NCBI RefSeq assembly: GCF_030055635.1
Contig: NZ_JASFYM010000007.1
Span: 1 to 64,000, forward strand
Origin: Methanothrix sp.
GTDB lineage: Archaea; Halobacteriota; Methanosarcinia; Methanotrichales; Methanotrichaceae
Length of the DNA: 64,000 bases
Direction: 5' to 3'
The position numbers and the translations under genes are program-made. Positions within the stretch are counted from its first letter, which is position 1. Every line of letters begins with the position of its first letter. Under the pieces are notes generated by a model, which was given only the letters and a program-made list of their open reading frames with translations, searched no databases and was not told the origin of the DNA. Shown in pieces: positions 35,115-43,711 of this stretch.

Positions 35115-37074
35115 CAGGATATTCGGTGTGGACATCGCCAGCGGCTCCCCAAGAAGCAGGAGCCAGCCGAGCTACGCCCTTTTTGTTATAGATGGAGAGA
35201 GCAGCTACTGCTATGAGATGGTAAGCAGGCAGAAGCTCATCCGGATTGTGAGAGAGAAGAGGCCGGATATCATAGCTGTGGATAACATCTACGAGCTCGC
35301 AGCGGACAGGAACGAGCTCACAGCCCTCATGAGGCTGTTCCCTCCAAACACGAGAATCGTCCAGGTGACCGGAGGGGATCATCCAGAGCCGCTCGTCAAG
35401 GTGGCGAGATGGCACGGAATCGTCTTCGACAGATTGAATCCGATGCATGAGGCTGAGGCGTGTGCACGCCTTGCCGCAAAGGGCATCGGCTGTGCTGTCT
35501 CCGTCTTCGAGGACAGGACATGGATAAAGGTGAGCCGGAGGCGCTCTCCTGGAAGGGGTGGGTGGAGCCAGAACAGGTACTCCAGGAAGATACACGGAAA
35601 CGTGAAGCTTCTCTCCAGAGAGATCGAGCACCATCTCAAGGAGAGCGGGCTCGAGTTCACGATGAAGGCCGTTGAGGGGCTCGGCGGTTACATCAGGTGC
35701 GAGTTCGTGGTCGAGGCGCCCAGGGAGAGGGTGCCTGTGCACACCAGCTCGAGGGGAGATGTGCAGATACGTGTAGCTCCGATCCCGCGGCAGCATTTGC
35801 AGTTCGTGCCCCTGCAGCAGCGGAGGGACTACATCATCGTTGGCATAGATCCGGGAACCACGACAGGTCTCGCTGCCCTCAATCTCAAGGGCGAGCTCGT
35901 CGATATCGTCTCAGCCAGAACCATGTCCTCCTCAGATGTCATCGAGTGGATAGCAGCCCGCGGCAGACCTCTGATAGTGGCCACGGACGTCTCGCCAGCC
36001 CCAGGAGCTGTGGAGAAGATCAAGCGGGCGTTCAATGCGGTTCTCTTCTCACCCTCAGAGGATCTGGCCGCTGAGGATAAGATCCTGCTCGCCAGACCGT
36101 TCAACTACAGGAACGATCACGAGAGGGATGCGCTTGCTGCTGCCATGAGCGCATTCAAAAAGTACAGAAACAAGTTCAGCCAGGTTGAGAAGAAGATCTC
36201 GAGGGATGTGAATCCGGACGAGGTGAAGGCGCTTGTGGTGAGGGGTTACTCCATCGAGAAGGCGATGGCTGAGCTTCTTGAGTCTGATGAGGCGCCTGTG
36301 CAGCCGTCTGGAGAGCCTCCGCAGATCCCGCAGCCCAAACCTGAGGAGCTGAGGCTCCTTACAGAGCAGGTCAAAAATCTCAGGGAGTACGTGGAGGACC
36401 TCAGGGCTGAGATTTCCTCCAAGGATAAAGAGATCTCAGAGCTGAAGAGGCAGCTGGAGAAGATGCAGGACAGAGACTACAGGGATATGAAGCGCGACCA
36501 CGAGATCCGGATAAGGGATAAGGAGATCGAGCGGCTCAGAAATCTTCTGAGAGCTGAGAGGAAACGCCTGCGGAGGCTCAGATCAGAGGCGCAGAAAATC
36601 AGGAAGGCAGAGCGCATAGAGGAGATGGCGGGGTACAGGAAGCTGAAGCCTGTTCCCGTCTTCTCGAAGGAGGCCATCCTCTCTGCGAGGAGCAGGTGGT
36701 CCATAGGCGAGGGGGATCTAATCCTCCTCCAGGATCCGTCTGGCGGTGGCCCGAACACAGCCGATCTGATCGCAGATCTTGGGGTTGAGGCTGTGGTTGT
36801 CATGAAGGAGATGCCCCAGAGGATGAGGGAGTACTTCATGGAGAAATCTGTTCCTGTTCTCAGCGCAGATGATGTCTCCGTGAGGACTATAGACGGAATA
36901 TCATTCGTGGACCCTGAGATGCTGAAGGCTGCGAAGGAGAGATGGGAGGAGCAGAGAAAGGCATACGAGGCAGAGAAGCGGGCCGAGCGGCTGAGAAGCA
37001 TCATCGAGGAGTACAGGGCTGAGAGGCTCAGGGAGGAGAGGCTCGAGGCCAAGCGAAGATCACAGCCACTCTGA
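35101..37074 (+). CDS. DUF460 protein, RNase H-fold predicted nuclease (COG2433-like)
   Basis: 657 residues found widely in euryarchaea and named for DUF460. The N-terminal third opens IFGVDIASGSP; the middle carries IIVGIDPGTTTGLAAL and NDHERDALAAAMSAFKKY, which look like an RNase H/RuvC-like Asp framework. Residues about 410-510 are a long charged coiled coil, followed by a C-terminal domain (SIGEGDLILLQDPSGGGP) and a basic tail. Activity is unproven. It overlaps rio2, suggesting a link to RNA or ribosome metabolism. Confidence 0.85.
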   Translation: MMMDSRIFGVDIASGSPRSRSQPSYALFVIDGESSYCYEMVSRQKLIRIVREKRPDIIAVDNIYELAADRNELTALMRLFPPNTRIVQVTGGDHPEPLVKVARWHGIVFDRLNPMHEAEACARLAAKGIGCAVSVFEDRTWIKVSRRRSPGRGGWSQNRYSRKIHGNVKLLSREIEHHLKESGLEFTMKAVEGLGGYIRCEFVVEAPRERVPVHTSSRGDVQIRVAPIPRQHLQFVPLQQRRDYIIVGIDPGTTTGLAALNLKGELVDIVSARTMSSSDVIEWIAARGRPLIVATDVSPAPGAVEKIKRAFNAVLFSPSEDLAAEDKILLARPFNYRNDHERDALAAAMSAFKKYRNKFSQVEKKISRDVNPDEVKALVVRGYSIEKAMAELLESDEAPVQPSGEPPQIPQPKPEELRLLTEQVKNLREYVEDLRAEISSKDKEISELKRQLEKMQDRDYRDMKRDHEIRIRDKEIERLRNLLRAERKRLRRLRSEAQKIRKAERIEEMAGYRKLKPVPVFSKEAILSARSRWSIGEGDLILLQDPSGGGPNTADLIADLGVEAVVVMKEMPQRMREYFMEKSVPVLSADDVSVRTIDGISFVDPEMLKAAKERWEEQRKAYEAEKRAERLRSIIEEYRAERLREERLEAKRRSQPL

Positions 37075-37231
37075 GATGCGCTACGCGCTGTGCCCGTTGA
37101 TCCAAAGCGTGCCCGCTCTGCAGGCTTATGAGCAGTCGGTATCCTTTGCTCAGCTGATGCCGGAACTTGTAATGCTGTACGGCTCGAAAATACATCCCGT
37201 GATTTTCATGCCTGTGCATCGGCCGCCGAGC

Positions 37232-37283
37232 GTGATATGGAGTGCAGCGCAAACTCAGGTCTTCAGGCCGGAGAGCATCTCAC
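37232..37283 (+). mobile_element. Short deletion derivative of the tnpB-type element (fused ends)
   Basis: GATATGGAGTGCAGCGCAAACTC resembles the left end of the two tnpB elements (GATAGAG...CAGGGCGCAAACTC). It runs straight into CTTCAGGCCGGAGAG and CTCAC, matching their right end (CTTCAGGCCGGAGAGGAAGTCAC). No coding part remains. It lies just upstream of the mcrC TATA box. Confidence 0.6.
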
Positions 37284-37299
37284 AACCTCCACAAGGCAA

Positions 37300-37308
37300 A
37301 GAATATAT
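37300..37308 (+). promoter_or_regulatory. TATA box for mcrC
   Basis: AAAGAATATATCAGC centred about 30 bases before ATG 37334 predicts a leaderless transcript. It begins 17 bp after the transposon-derived repeat at 37232-37283. Confidence 0.5.
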
Positions 37309-37333
37309 CAGCATTGAGCTCAGAGTCTGATGC

Positions 37334-37963
37334 ATGATCGGCAGGCAGACCCAGGTCGTGGACTGCAGGGAGAGCATGGGGCTGGCCAAGGGCGGTGGGC
37401 TCGCGCAGAGGGGCACCCTGTCAGAGGCGGCGAGGCCGGATGTCATAGCGATTGCGATGTCCCCCGGAAGGAGGCACATAACCAAGCCCGTCTGCGAGAT
37501 AACCTACGGTCTGAGAAGGGAGGGCATACAGACGAGCGTTCTGGTTCTCGAGGCCGGGACAGGCGTCCCGGAGTCGTTTCCCCAGGCTTCGAGGGGCTAC
37601 GGCCCCACATTCGGTTTGACCCCGAAGGAGATAGAGCAGATACAGAGGCACAAGATAGCCGTGATACATCTCGGCAACGTGAAGTCGCATGTCATCTATA
37701 AAACAAGAGATATACTCGCGTTTGTGGATATCCCTGCTGTCGTCGTTTCTCAGTGCCCCGTGGACTTCGAGGACTTCGCAAAGGAGGGCGTGAAGACGCG
37801 GGTCGTCATGCCACCGAAGAGCAAGCAGGTCACAAAGGGTACTGTGGTGGACATAGTCACCGGGGTGACGAGGGGCGCGACATGCGGCAGGAGCAAGCTC
37901 AACACGCTTGCCAAGGTCCTGAACAGGCATCTCGCTGAGATGGAATCAAAGAAAACCGAGTGA
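37334..37963 (+). CDS. mcrC: Methyl-coenzyme M reductase operon protein C (McrC)
   Basis: 209 residues of the McrC family, made by methanogens and linked to ATP-dependent activation of methyl-coenzyme M reductase. Recognisable are [19 protein letters not shown], the [17 protein letters not shown] region, [16 protein letters not shown] and [14 protein letters not shown]. Here it stands apart from the mcrBDGA structural genes, which are not in the window. apgM follows seven bases after its stop. Confidence 0.93.
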   Translation: MIGRQTQVVDCRESMGLAKGGGLAQRGTLSEAARPDVIAIAMSPGRRHITKPVCEITYGLRREGIQTSVLVLEAGTGVPESFPQASRGYGPTFGLTPKEIEQIQRHKIAVIHLGNVKSHVIYKTRDILAFVDIPAVVVSQCPVDFEDFAKEGVKTRVVMPPKSKQVTKGTVVDIVTGVTRGATCGRSKLNTLAKVLNRHLAEMESKKTE

Positions 37964-37969
37964 CCCTGC

Positions 37970-39148
37970 TTGAAGTACGTTGTGCTTCTCGGAGATGGGA
38001 TGGCCGACTGGCCTCTGGAATCTCTGGGCGGGAGAACGCCCCTGCAGGCCGCACGCAAGCCGAACATGGATCTCATCGCTCGCACCGGGCGTTGCGGTCT
38101 CGCCAGGACGGTGCCTGATGGCATGACCCCCGGAAGCGATGTCGCAAACCTCTCGATAATGGGCTATGATCCGAGGAGGTACTACACAGGGAGGGCACCC
38201 CTTGAGGCTGCCGCTATGCGGATACCTCTCGGGGAGAACGAGATCGCGTTCAGATGCAATTTCGTCACTGTGATTGATGGCATCATGGACGACTACAGCG
38301 CCGGTCACATCACATCTGAGGAGGGCGCTGAGATAGCTAAATCCCTGAAAGAGGTTGTACCCGGTGGCAGGATATATCCTGGGGTGAGCTACAGGAACAT
38401 AGTCGTTTTAACGGAATGCAGGGATGCGGTTTGCACTCCGCCTCATGATATAATGGGCAAACCCGTATCAGATCATCTACCGAGGGGGGATGATGCGCAC
38501 ATCCTGATGGACATCATGGAGAGGGCAAGGCCCATACTCGAGAACCATCCTATCAATCGCAGGCGTGTAAGCAGGGGTTTGAAGCCCGCAAACATGATCT
38601 GGCTCTGGGGGCAGGGGCCTGCGCCGTCGATGCCGAGGTTTCATGAGATTTACGGGCTTAATGGAGCTGTGATCTCAGCGGTGGATCTTCTCAAGGGGCT
38701 GGGCGTCTACGCTGGCTGGCGCGTGATCGATGTTCCGGGGGCAACGGGCACCATCGATACAGACTACGCCGGCAAGGTCAGGGCCGCGCTCGAGGCTCTT
38801 GAATCAGTGGACATAGTGTATCTTCATATAGAGGCGCCGGACGAGGCCGCGCACTCCGGGGATGTGGAACAGAAAATGAGAGCGATAGAGCTCTTCGATG
38901 AGAGGGTGGTCGGCCCGATGATCTGCGGTTTGAAGAGATCTGGAGGGGCGTGGCGTGTGCTTCTTCTCCCGGATCACCCCACGCCCATAAAGATAAGAAC
39001 ACACTCCACAGACCCTGTGCCATTCGCGATAGCCGGCTCCGGAATAGATGCTGATTCTGTCGATTCGTTCGACGAGATCTCAGCGTCCAGGGGATACTAT
39101 GGAAGGATCGAGGGAAGGGAGCTCATCAGGCTGCTCATCGCGGGATGA
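37970..39148 (+). CDS. apgM: 2,3-bisphosphoglycerate-independent phosphoglycerate mutase, archaeal type (ApgM)
   Basis: 392-residue alkaline-phosphatase-superfamily enzyme interconverting 3- and 2-phosphoglycerate. LLGDGMADWPLESLGGRTPL holds the first metal Asp, GSDVANLSIMGYDP the catalytic Ser, and HIEAPDEAAHSGDVEQK and LLPDHPTPIKIRTHS further metal ligands. It starts with TTG. Needed for gluconeogenesis in a methanogen. Co-directional with mcrC, probably the same transcript. Confidence 0.95.
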   Translation: MKYVVLLGDGMADWPLESLGGRTPLQAARKPNMDLIARTGRCGLARTVPDGMTPGSDVANLSIMGYDPRRYYTGRAPLEAAAMRIPLGENEIAFRCNFVTVIDGIMDDYSAGHITSEEGAEIAKSLKEVVPGGRIYPGVSYRNIVVLTECRDAVCTPPHDIMGKPVSDHLPRGDDAHILMDIMERARPILENHPINRRRVSRGLKPANMIWLWGQGPAPSMPRFHEIYGLNGAVISAVDLLKGLGVYAGWRVIDVPGATGTIDTDYAGKVRAALEALESVDIVYLHIEAPDEAAHSGDVEQKMRAIELFDERVVGPMICGLKRSGGAWRVLLLPDHPTPIKIRTHSTDPVPFAIAGSGIDADSVDSFDEISASRGYYGRIEGRELIRLLIAG

Positions 39149-39512
39149 GCAGCGCTGCTACATTCAGAGGCAGATCGAGATGAGGGAGCTCAGATGCTGC
39201 CTCAGAAGGAGGGTATCCCTCAGAGGCGGATTGTGAGCCCAAAACTGTTCAGCATGTCTTTTTAATTGCATGTGCTGTTTAAGTGTCAGAAGCGCCCCAC
39301 CGATCATGCAAGATCAACATGCTCTACTAGGGGCTGGAAGCTACATTAACACAGAGAAGGACGGACACAATCATAAGTCGAAAAGCGGAGACCTTCAGGG
39401 CCCACATCAAGGCGCATCTAAACTATTTATATAGGATATCCCGATACACGATGTAGGCTGATGGACGATATAAATCTGCTCAGCAAATTAAAAACATGTT
39501 TGAGGTGATAGG
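39149..39512. other. Intergenic region and leader before the aIF1A operon
   Basis: About 360 bp without a gene. The strong TATA box CTATTTATATAGG is at 39423-39435. A start near 39456 would give a leader of about 57 nt ending in GAGGTG (39502-39507). No repeat recognised. Confidence 0.5.
39424..39433 (+). promoter_or_regulatory. Strong TATA box for the aIF1A-rio1-KH operon
   Basis: TATTTATATA matches the archaeal TATA consensus closely and stands out in GC-rich sequence. It is placed to drive the aIF1A-rio1-KH operon. Confidence 0.65.
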
Positions 39513-39824
39513 CTGCATCAGAAAGATGTTGACGAGGCTGTTGTAACGAGGGTACGGGTCCCTCGCAAGCAGAACAGGGAGGTATTCGGGTACGTGGAGA
39601 GCCTCCTGGGCTCCAACCGTATCAAGGTAAGGTGCATGGACGGTCAGACCAGGATCGCCAGGATACCGGGAAAGATGAAGAAGCGGATATGGATCCGCGA
39701 GGGAGATGTTGTCATAGTGGTTCCCTGGGAGTTCCAGGACGACAAGGCGGATGTGATATGGAGATACACCGGCCCGCAGGTCGACTGGCTTGAGCGCAAG
39801 GGATACCTCAAATCAACACCATGA
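39513..39824 (+). CDS. eif1A: Translation initiation factor aIF1A, apparent CTG start
   Basis: OB-fold initiation factor of about 103 residues: [21 protein letters not shown], then [19 protein letters not shown] and [21 protein letters not shown]. Homology requires the protein to begin well before the GTG at 39594, yet no ATG/GTG/TTG occurs in frame between there and the upstream stop. CTG 39513 ([10 protein letters not shown]) is five bases after GAGGTG and is the best start. Its end overlaps rio1 by four bases. Confidence 0.9.
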   Translation: MHQKDVDEAVVTRVRVPRKQNREVFGYVESLLGSNRIKVRCMDGQTRIARIPGKMKKRIWIREGDVVIVVPWEFQDDKADVIWRYTGPQVDWLERKGYLKSTP

Positions 39825-40594
39825 AGCGAAGGGACGAGGAGGAGCTCGACGCGCGTATCGATCTCTTCCGCAGGCGCATAAAGGACGCAAACGATTTGAA
39901 GGTAAGGGATGACGTTTTTGATACGCGCACCCTCATGAACCTCTACTACCTCTCCAAGAAGGGCTACGTCGAGGCCCTGGGGGGCTCGATCAGCCGTGGG
40001 AAGGAGGCAAATATATTCCACGCGCTCGGCCGGGGAGGCAAGCACCTCGCCCTGAAGATCTACAGGGTCGCGACAAGCGATTTCAAGGCGATGCAGGACT
40101 ACATCCTGGGGGATCCGAGGTTCAGGAGCGTTAAGGGAAACAAGCGCAGCCTGGTGAACGCCTGGACCAGGAAGGAGTACAGGAACCTGCTCAGGGCAGA
40201 GGATGTCGGCGTGCGTGTACCCCACCCCTACGCTGTGAGGGAGAACATCCTGGTCATGGATCTCGTCGGCACTGATGGCGTCGCCGCACCGCTCCTCAAG
40301 GAGGTTGAGCTTGAGAAAGAGGAGGCGGAGCGCATTTACAGGAAGATCGCTGATTACGTTGTTCTCCTCCACAACCGCGCGGGGCTCGTACACGCGGATC
40401 TTAGCGAGTTCAACATACTCTACGATGGGGAGCCGGTGCTGATAGACATGGGCCAGGCTGTGACGCTAGACCATCCGAACGCGATGGAGTTCCTGAAAAG
40501 AGATATATCCAATCTGGTGAGGTTCTTCAGGGAACGCTATGGCATAGGATCTGAGGATGAGATCTGGAGCAGGATAGAATCAGATGATGAATGA
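39821..40594 (+). CDS. rio1: RIO1-type serine/threonine protein kinase/ATPase
   Basis: 257 residues, no winged helix, so Rio1 rather than Rio2. [27 protein letters not shown] carries the P-loop and Lys, [24 protein letters not shown] the catalytic and metal Asp. It acts in 30S subunit maturation. It overlaps aIF1A (ATGA) and is followed 13 bases later by a KH protein, a conserved archaeal order. Confidence 0.95.
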   Translation: MKRRDEEELDARIDLFRRRIKDANDLKVRDDVFDTRTLMNLYYLSKKGYVEALGGSISRGKEANIFHALGRGGKHLALKIYRVATSDFKAMQDYILGDPRFRSVKGNKRSLVNAWTRKEYRNLLRAEDVGVRVPHPYAVRENILVMDLVGTDGVAAPLLKEVELEKEEAERIYRKIADYVVLLHNRAGLVHADLSEFNILYDGEPVLIDMGQAVTLDHPNAMEFLKRDISNLVRFFRERYGIGSEDEIWSRIESDDE

Positions 40595-40607
40595 TAGAGG
40601 TTCTTAG

Positions 40608-41132
40608 ATGAATATCAAGATTCCCGGCGACAGGATCGGCGCGGTGATAGGCCCGAACGGAGAGACGAAGAGGTACCTGGAGGAGAGGTGCAGGGTATCG
40701 CTGGACATAGACAGCGAGAGCGGTGTTGTCACCGTGACCTCTCAGGGGGATGCTCTGGATGCCATGAAGGCCATGGATGTTCTCAGGGCCATAGCGAGGG
40801 GATTCTCGCCGGAGCGGGCGTTCGCGCTGCTGGACGATGACATGCTGATGCTCGACGTCATGGATCTCTCGAGCCTGGCCGCGACGAAGAACGACATGAT
40901 CAGGATAAAGGGAAGGATCATAGGCAAGGACGGCAAGACCAGGGAGCTGATGGAGAGCCTGACAGGGGCGAGGATCTCTGTATACGGAAAGACCGTCTCC
41001 ATCATCGGGTACCCCGAGCAGATAAAGGTCGTGCGCTCAGCCCTCGAGATGCTGATCGACGGCGCGCCCCATGGCAACGTTTACAGCTTCCTCGAGAGGA
41101 AGCGGAGAGATCTCCTGGAGATGGAGCTCTGA
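40608..41132 (+). CDS. KH-domain RNA-binding protein (Dim2/Pno1-like)
   Basis: 174 residues with two KH domains. The first has IPGDRIGAVIGPNGETKRYLEE (GxxG loop GPNG), the second IKGRIIGKDGKTRELMESLTG (GKDG). This matches archaeal Dim2p/Pno1-like proteins that accompany Rio1 and aIF1A and act in pre-rRNA 3'-end maturation. The stop overlaps the next ATG by one base. Confidence 0.9.
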   Translation: MNIKIPGDRIGAVIGPNGETKRYLEERCRVSLDIDSESGVVTVTSQGDALDAMKAMDVLRAIARGFSPERAFALLDDDMLMLDVMDLSSLAATKNDMIRIKGRIIGKDGKTRELMESLTGARISVYGKTVSIIGYPEQIKVVRSALEMLIDGAPHGNVYSFLERKRRDLLEMEL

Positions 41133-42688
41133 TGGATTTCAGCAGCGAGCAGTGGCTCATTCTGATCGTGCTGGCTCTTGGACTGCTCTCCCTCCTCGGG
41201 ACAGCGCTTGGCGGTGAGAGGGGGATCAGCAGCTGGGGGCCCGTGATTTTTGTGAGAACAACCAAGGGGCTGGGCCTCCTCGACAGGCTTGCGGGTGCTA
41301 GGCGTCTCTGGCGTTTAACAACGACACTCTGCATGCCCCTCGTCCTTGCGGGGATGATCTACTTTCTGCTCCTGCTTCTTCTGATGGTGTATGTGATGTG
41401 GAGGGCGCCACCCGAGCCCGGGAGCTACAGCTCTCCGCGGAACGTTCTGCTCATACCGGGGGTCAATCAGTACATACCGCTCATCTGGGGATGGATCGCT
41501 CTATGCGTCACGATAGTGGTCCACGAGCTCTCACACGGAATCCTGTGCAGGGTCGAGGGAATACGGGTAAAATCGATGGGCCTGGTATTCCTGCTCTTCC
41601 CGATAGGCGCATTCGTCGAGCCTGATGATTCCGAGCTCTTCGGGGACGAGAAAAATCCCCCAAAGGCGACACGGCATGCAAGGATGAGGATACTGTCCGC
41701 AGGGGTCATCGCGAACTTTGTGGTGGCTGCGTTGGCGCTGTCCCTCTTCTTCGGTCCTGTCATAAGCGCGTTATCGCCGGTCGACAGGGTCATCGTTGTG
41801 GATGTCGAGCATGAAAGCAGATTTGCAGGCGACGTCCGCGCGGGAATGGTTGCATCAGGCGCAAGCAGCATTGAGGAGCTTTACAGGATAGCATCTGAGA
41901 GAAGATCCGTGGAGCTTTTCGATGAAACCTCCAGAAAAGCTATCTCCGGAGAGCCGGTCCTGGGGGTGCTCGTAGTCGATATCTTCGAGGGATCGCCGGC
42001 GGAGGATGCCGGAATGCCTGAGAGGTTCGTGATCACAGAGATCAATGAAACCAGAATCGAATCCCTCGAGAGCTTCAGAGATTACATGAACTCCACATCC
42101 CCCGGACAGGTTCTGAGAATAAACACCACAGGTGGATCTTACAGCGTGAGGCTTGCGCCCAAGGGCGATGGCACTGGCATGATAGGGGTCGCGATCTCAG
42201 GCACCGCACTCTACCTTGATGGTGTTATCCTCCAGGAGTTCCAGGCGGAGCGGTTCCTCGCGCTCATGAGATCGATCCCATCAAGCGGGTTGAGGGGGTT
42301 CAACACGCTCATGGGACTGCCGTTTACGGGCATCGGTGGGTTCACATCTGACGGCTTCCAGGGCTTCAGCGGAGCGATGCTCTACCTCTTCGAGCCAGCC
42401 GGATGGGCGGAGCCGCTGGGTGGTAAGATATTCTGGATCGCCAACCTCCTGCTCTGGATAGGCTGGATAAACATGTACGCCGGTCTGTTCAACTGCCTGC
42501 CGACGATACCGCTCGACGGAGGCCACATAGTTCGTGATCTTATCCAAACGCTCCTCGACAGGGTGATGAGCGAGAGGAGCGCCGAGCGTTTCACCAGGGG
42601 CATAGTGGCCGCGCTATCATGGCTCGTGATATCCTCACTGATCTTCACAGTTCTCGGACCGTATCTAGCTCACGGGATACCGCTCTGA
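41132..42688 (+). CDS. Site-2-type intramembrane metalloprotease with PDZ domain
   Basis: 518-residue M50 family membrane protease. The zinc site HELSHGI lies near residue 131 within a TM helix, and the third ligand motif near residue 460 is PLDGGHIVRD. A PDZ domain (about 270-350) lies between, with VVDIFEGSPAEDAGMPE. About six TM segments. It may cleave membrane-tethered regulators; the target is unknown. The last 24 bp overlap the convergent mfnF. Confidence 0.88.
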   Translation: MDFSSEQWLILIVLALGLLSLLGTALGGERGISSWGPVIFVRTTKGLGLLDRLAGARRLWRLTTTLCMPLVLAGMIYFLLLLLLMVYVMWRAPPEPGSYSSPRNVLLIPGVNQYIPLIWGWIALCVTIVVHELSHGILCRVEGIRVKSMGLVFLLFPIGAFVEPDDSELFGDEKNPPKATRHARMRILSAGVIANFVVAALALSLFFGPVISALSPVDRVIVVDVEHESRFAGDVRAGMVASGASSIEELYRIASERRSVELFDETSRKAISGEPVLGVLVVDIFEGSPAEDAGMPERFVITEINETRIESLESFRDYMNSTSPGQVLRINTTGGSYSVRLAPKGDGTGMIGVAISGTALYLDGVILQEFQAERFLALMRSIPSSGLRGFNTLMGLPFTGIGGFTSDGFQGFSGAMLYLFEPAGWAEPLGGKIFWIANLLLWIGWINMYAGLFNCLPTIPLDGGHIVRDLIQTLLDRVMSERSAERFTRGIVAALSWLVISSLIFTVLGPYLAHGIPL

Positions 42689-43642
42689 GAGCAGGCGGGC
42701 CACAGCGAACGCGGGGAAGACATCGGACAGCCTCTCGGTATATATCTCCGAGAGCCGGATGCATTCCAGAGCTGCACGCTCGCATGCAGCCTCCACAACG
42801 AACTCGCCAATGCCGGCTGCAACAACCCGCCGGATGTTATGCCTCTCGGCTACTCTGGATATGCCATTGGATATTACCGATATCTGCCGTGATCTCGTCT
42901 GGGCCGCGATCGACAGCGCTCCATCCTCCCCGAGCTCATCCAGATCCGAGCACACAGTCCTCGCGAGTCTTCTGAGAGCTCCCTCACGGCTCTTCGGCCC
43001 GCCGTCAGGCGTCTCGCATGAATATTCATCCGGTTCTATATCCCCCAGCGCGAGGTAAGCATCTGCTGTTATCGAGAATAGCTCGGAGGAGAGAGGCGCA
43101 GAACCGCCTGATAGATCGACGCACGGCAGCAGCGCTGCGAGGTTCGTGCGCAGCAGTCCTGTGTATATAAGCTCACCGCGCATCAGTCTCTTCAGATCCG
43201 TGAAGCCGGAAAGCGGCCGGTCCACCACCGGTACTATATCAGTGGTTGTAGAACCCATATCGACGAAGATGCACTCCCCGATATCTCTCAGGAGGAGACG
43301 GACGGATGCTGACCAGTTTGCAGCAGCCAGATCCATGGCATTATCTCTTGAAACGCTCTCATGAAATCCGCTCAGCCCCCAGAAGCGCACCGGGCAGTCG
43401 AACGTTTCTTCGACAGCGGCTGCTATGAACCTCACCCCTTCCATCTTGCTCTCAAAGCAGTCCGCCAGCTCGCCTGTCATGACCACGCCCACAGCATCGG
43501 GCTTCAACCTGGAGCTCAGATCAGCAAGATGCTCTTCCAGCGGACATCTCTTCCAGAGTGGGAGGTAGACGATCTCCGCAAACCGCCCGTCGGAGCTCGC
43601 AGCCTTTGTGTTCGCCCCGCCAATGTCGACTCCGAGAATCAC
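42665..43642 (-). CDS. mfnF: Methanofuran biosynthesis protein MfnF
   Basis: 325 residues of the hydantoinase/oxoprolinase-like family also called H4MPT-linked C1 transfer pathway protein. Nucleotide-binding motifs are LGVDIGGANTKAAS at the N-terminus and FVDMGSTTTDIVPV near residue 125. In Methanocaldococcus the homologue joins the furan and tyramine-glutamate moieties of methanofuran. It starts with GTG 43642. Convergent overlap with the protease gene at its 3' end; promoter shared divergently with the FrhB-like gene. Confidence 0.9.
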   Translation of the reverse strand: MILGVDIGGANTKAASSDGRFAEIVYLPLWKRCPLEEHLADLSSRLKPDAVGVVMTGELADCFESKMEGVRFIAAAVEETFDCPVRFWGLSGFHESVSRDNAMDLAAANWSASVRLLLRDIGECIFVDMGSTTTDIVPVVDRPLSGFTDLKRLMRGELIYTGLLRTNLAALLPCVDLSGGSAPLSSELFSITADAYLALGDIEPDEYSCETPDGGPKSREGALRRLARTVCSDLDELGEDGALSIAAQTRSRQISVISNGISRVAERHNIRRVVAAGIGEFVVEAACERAALECIRLSEIYTERLSDVFPAFAVARLLSERYPVS

Positions 43643-43664
43643 AGTTCTGGAGGCAAATCCTTAC

Positions 43665-43676
43665 CATAAAAGCTTT
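43665..43676. promoter_or_regulatory. Divergent promoter between mfnF and the FrhB-like gene
   Basis: CATAAAAGCTTTAGG is AT-rich and near-symmetric in a spacer of about 70 bp. It is about 23 bases from mfnF's GTG and about 36 from the FrhB-like ATG, so it could serve both directions. Confidence 0.45.
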
Positions 43677-43711
43677 AGGTATGAAGCCCATGGAGTTTCC
43701 GGAGATTCATC

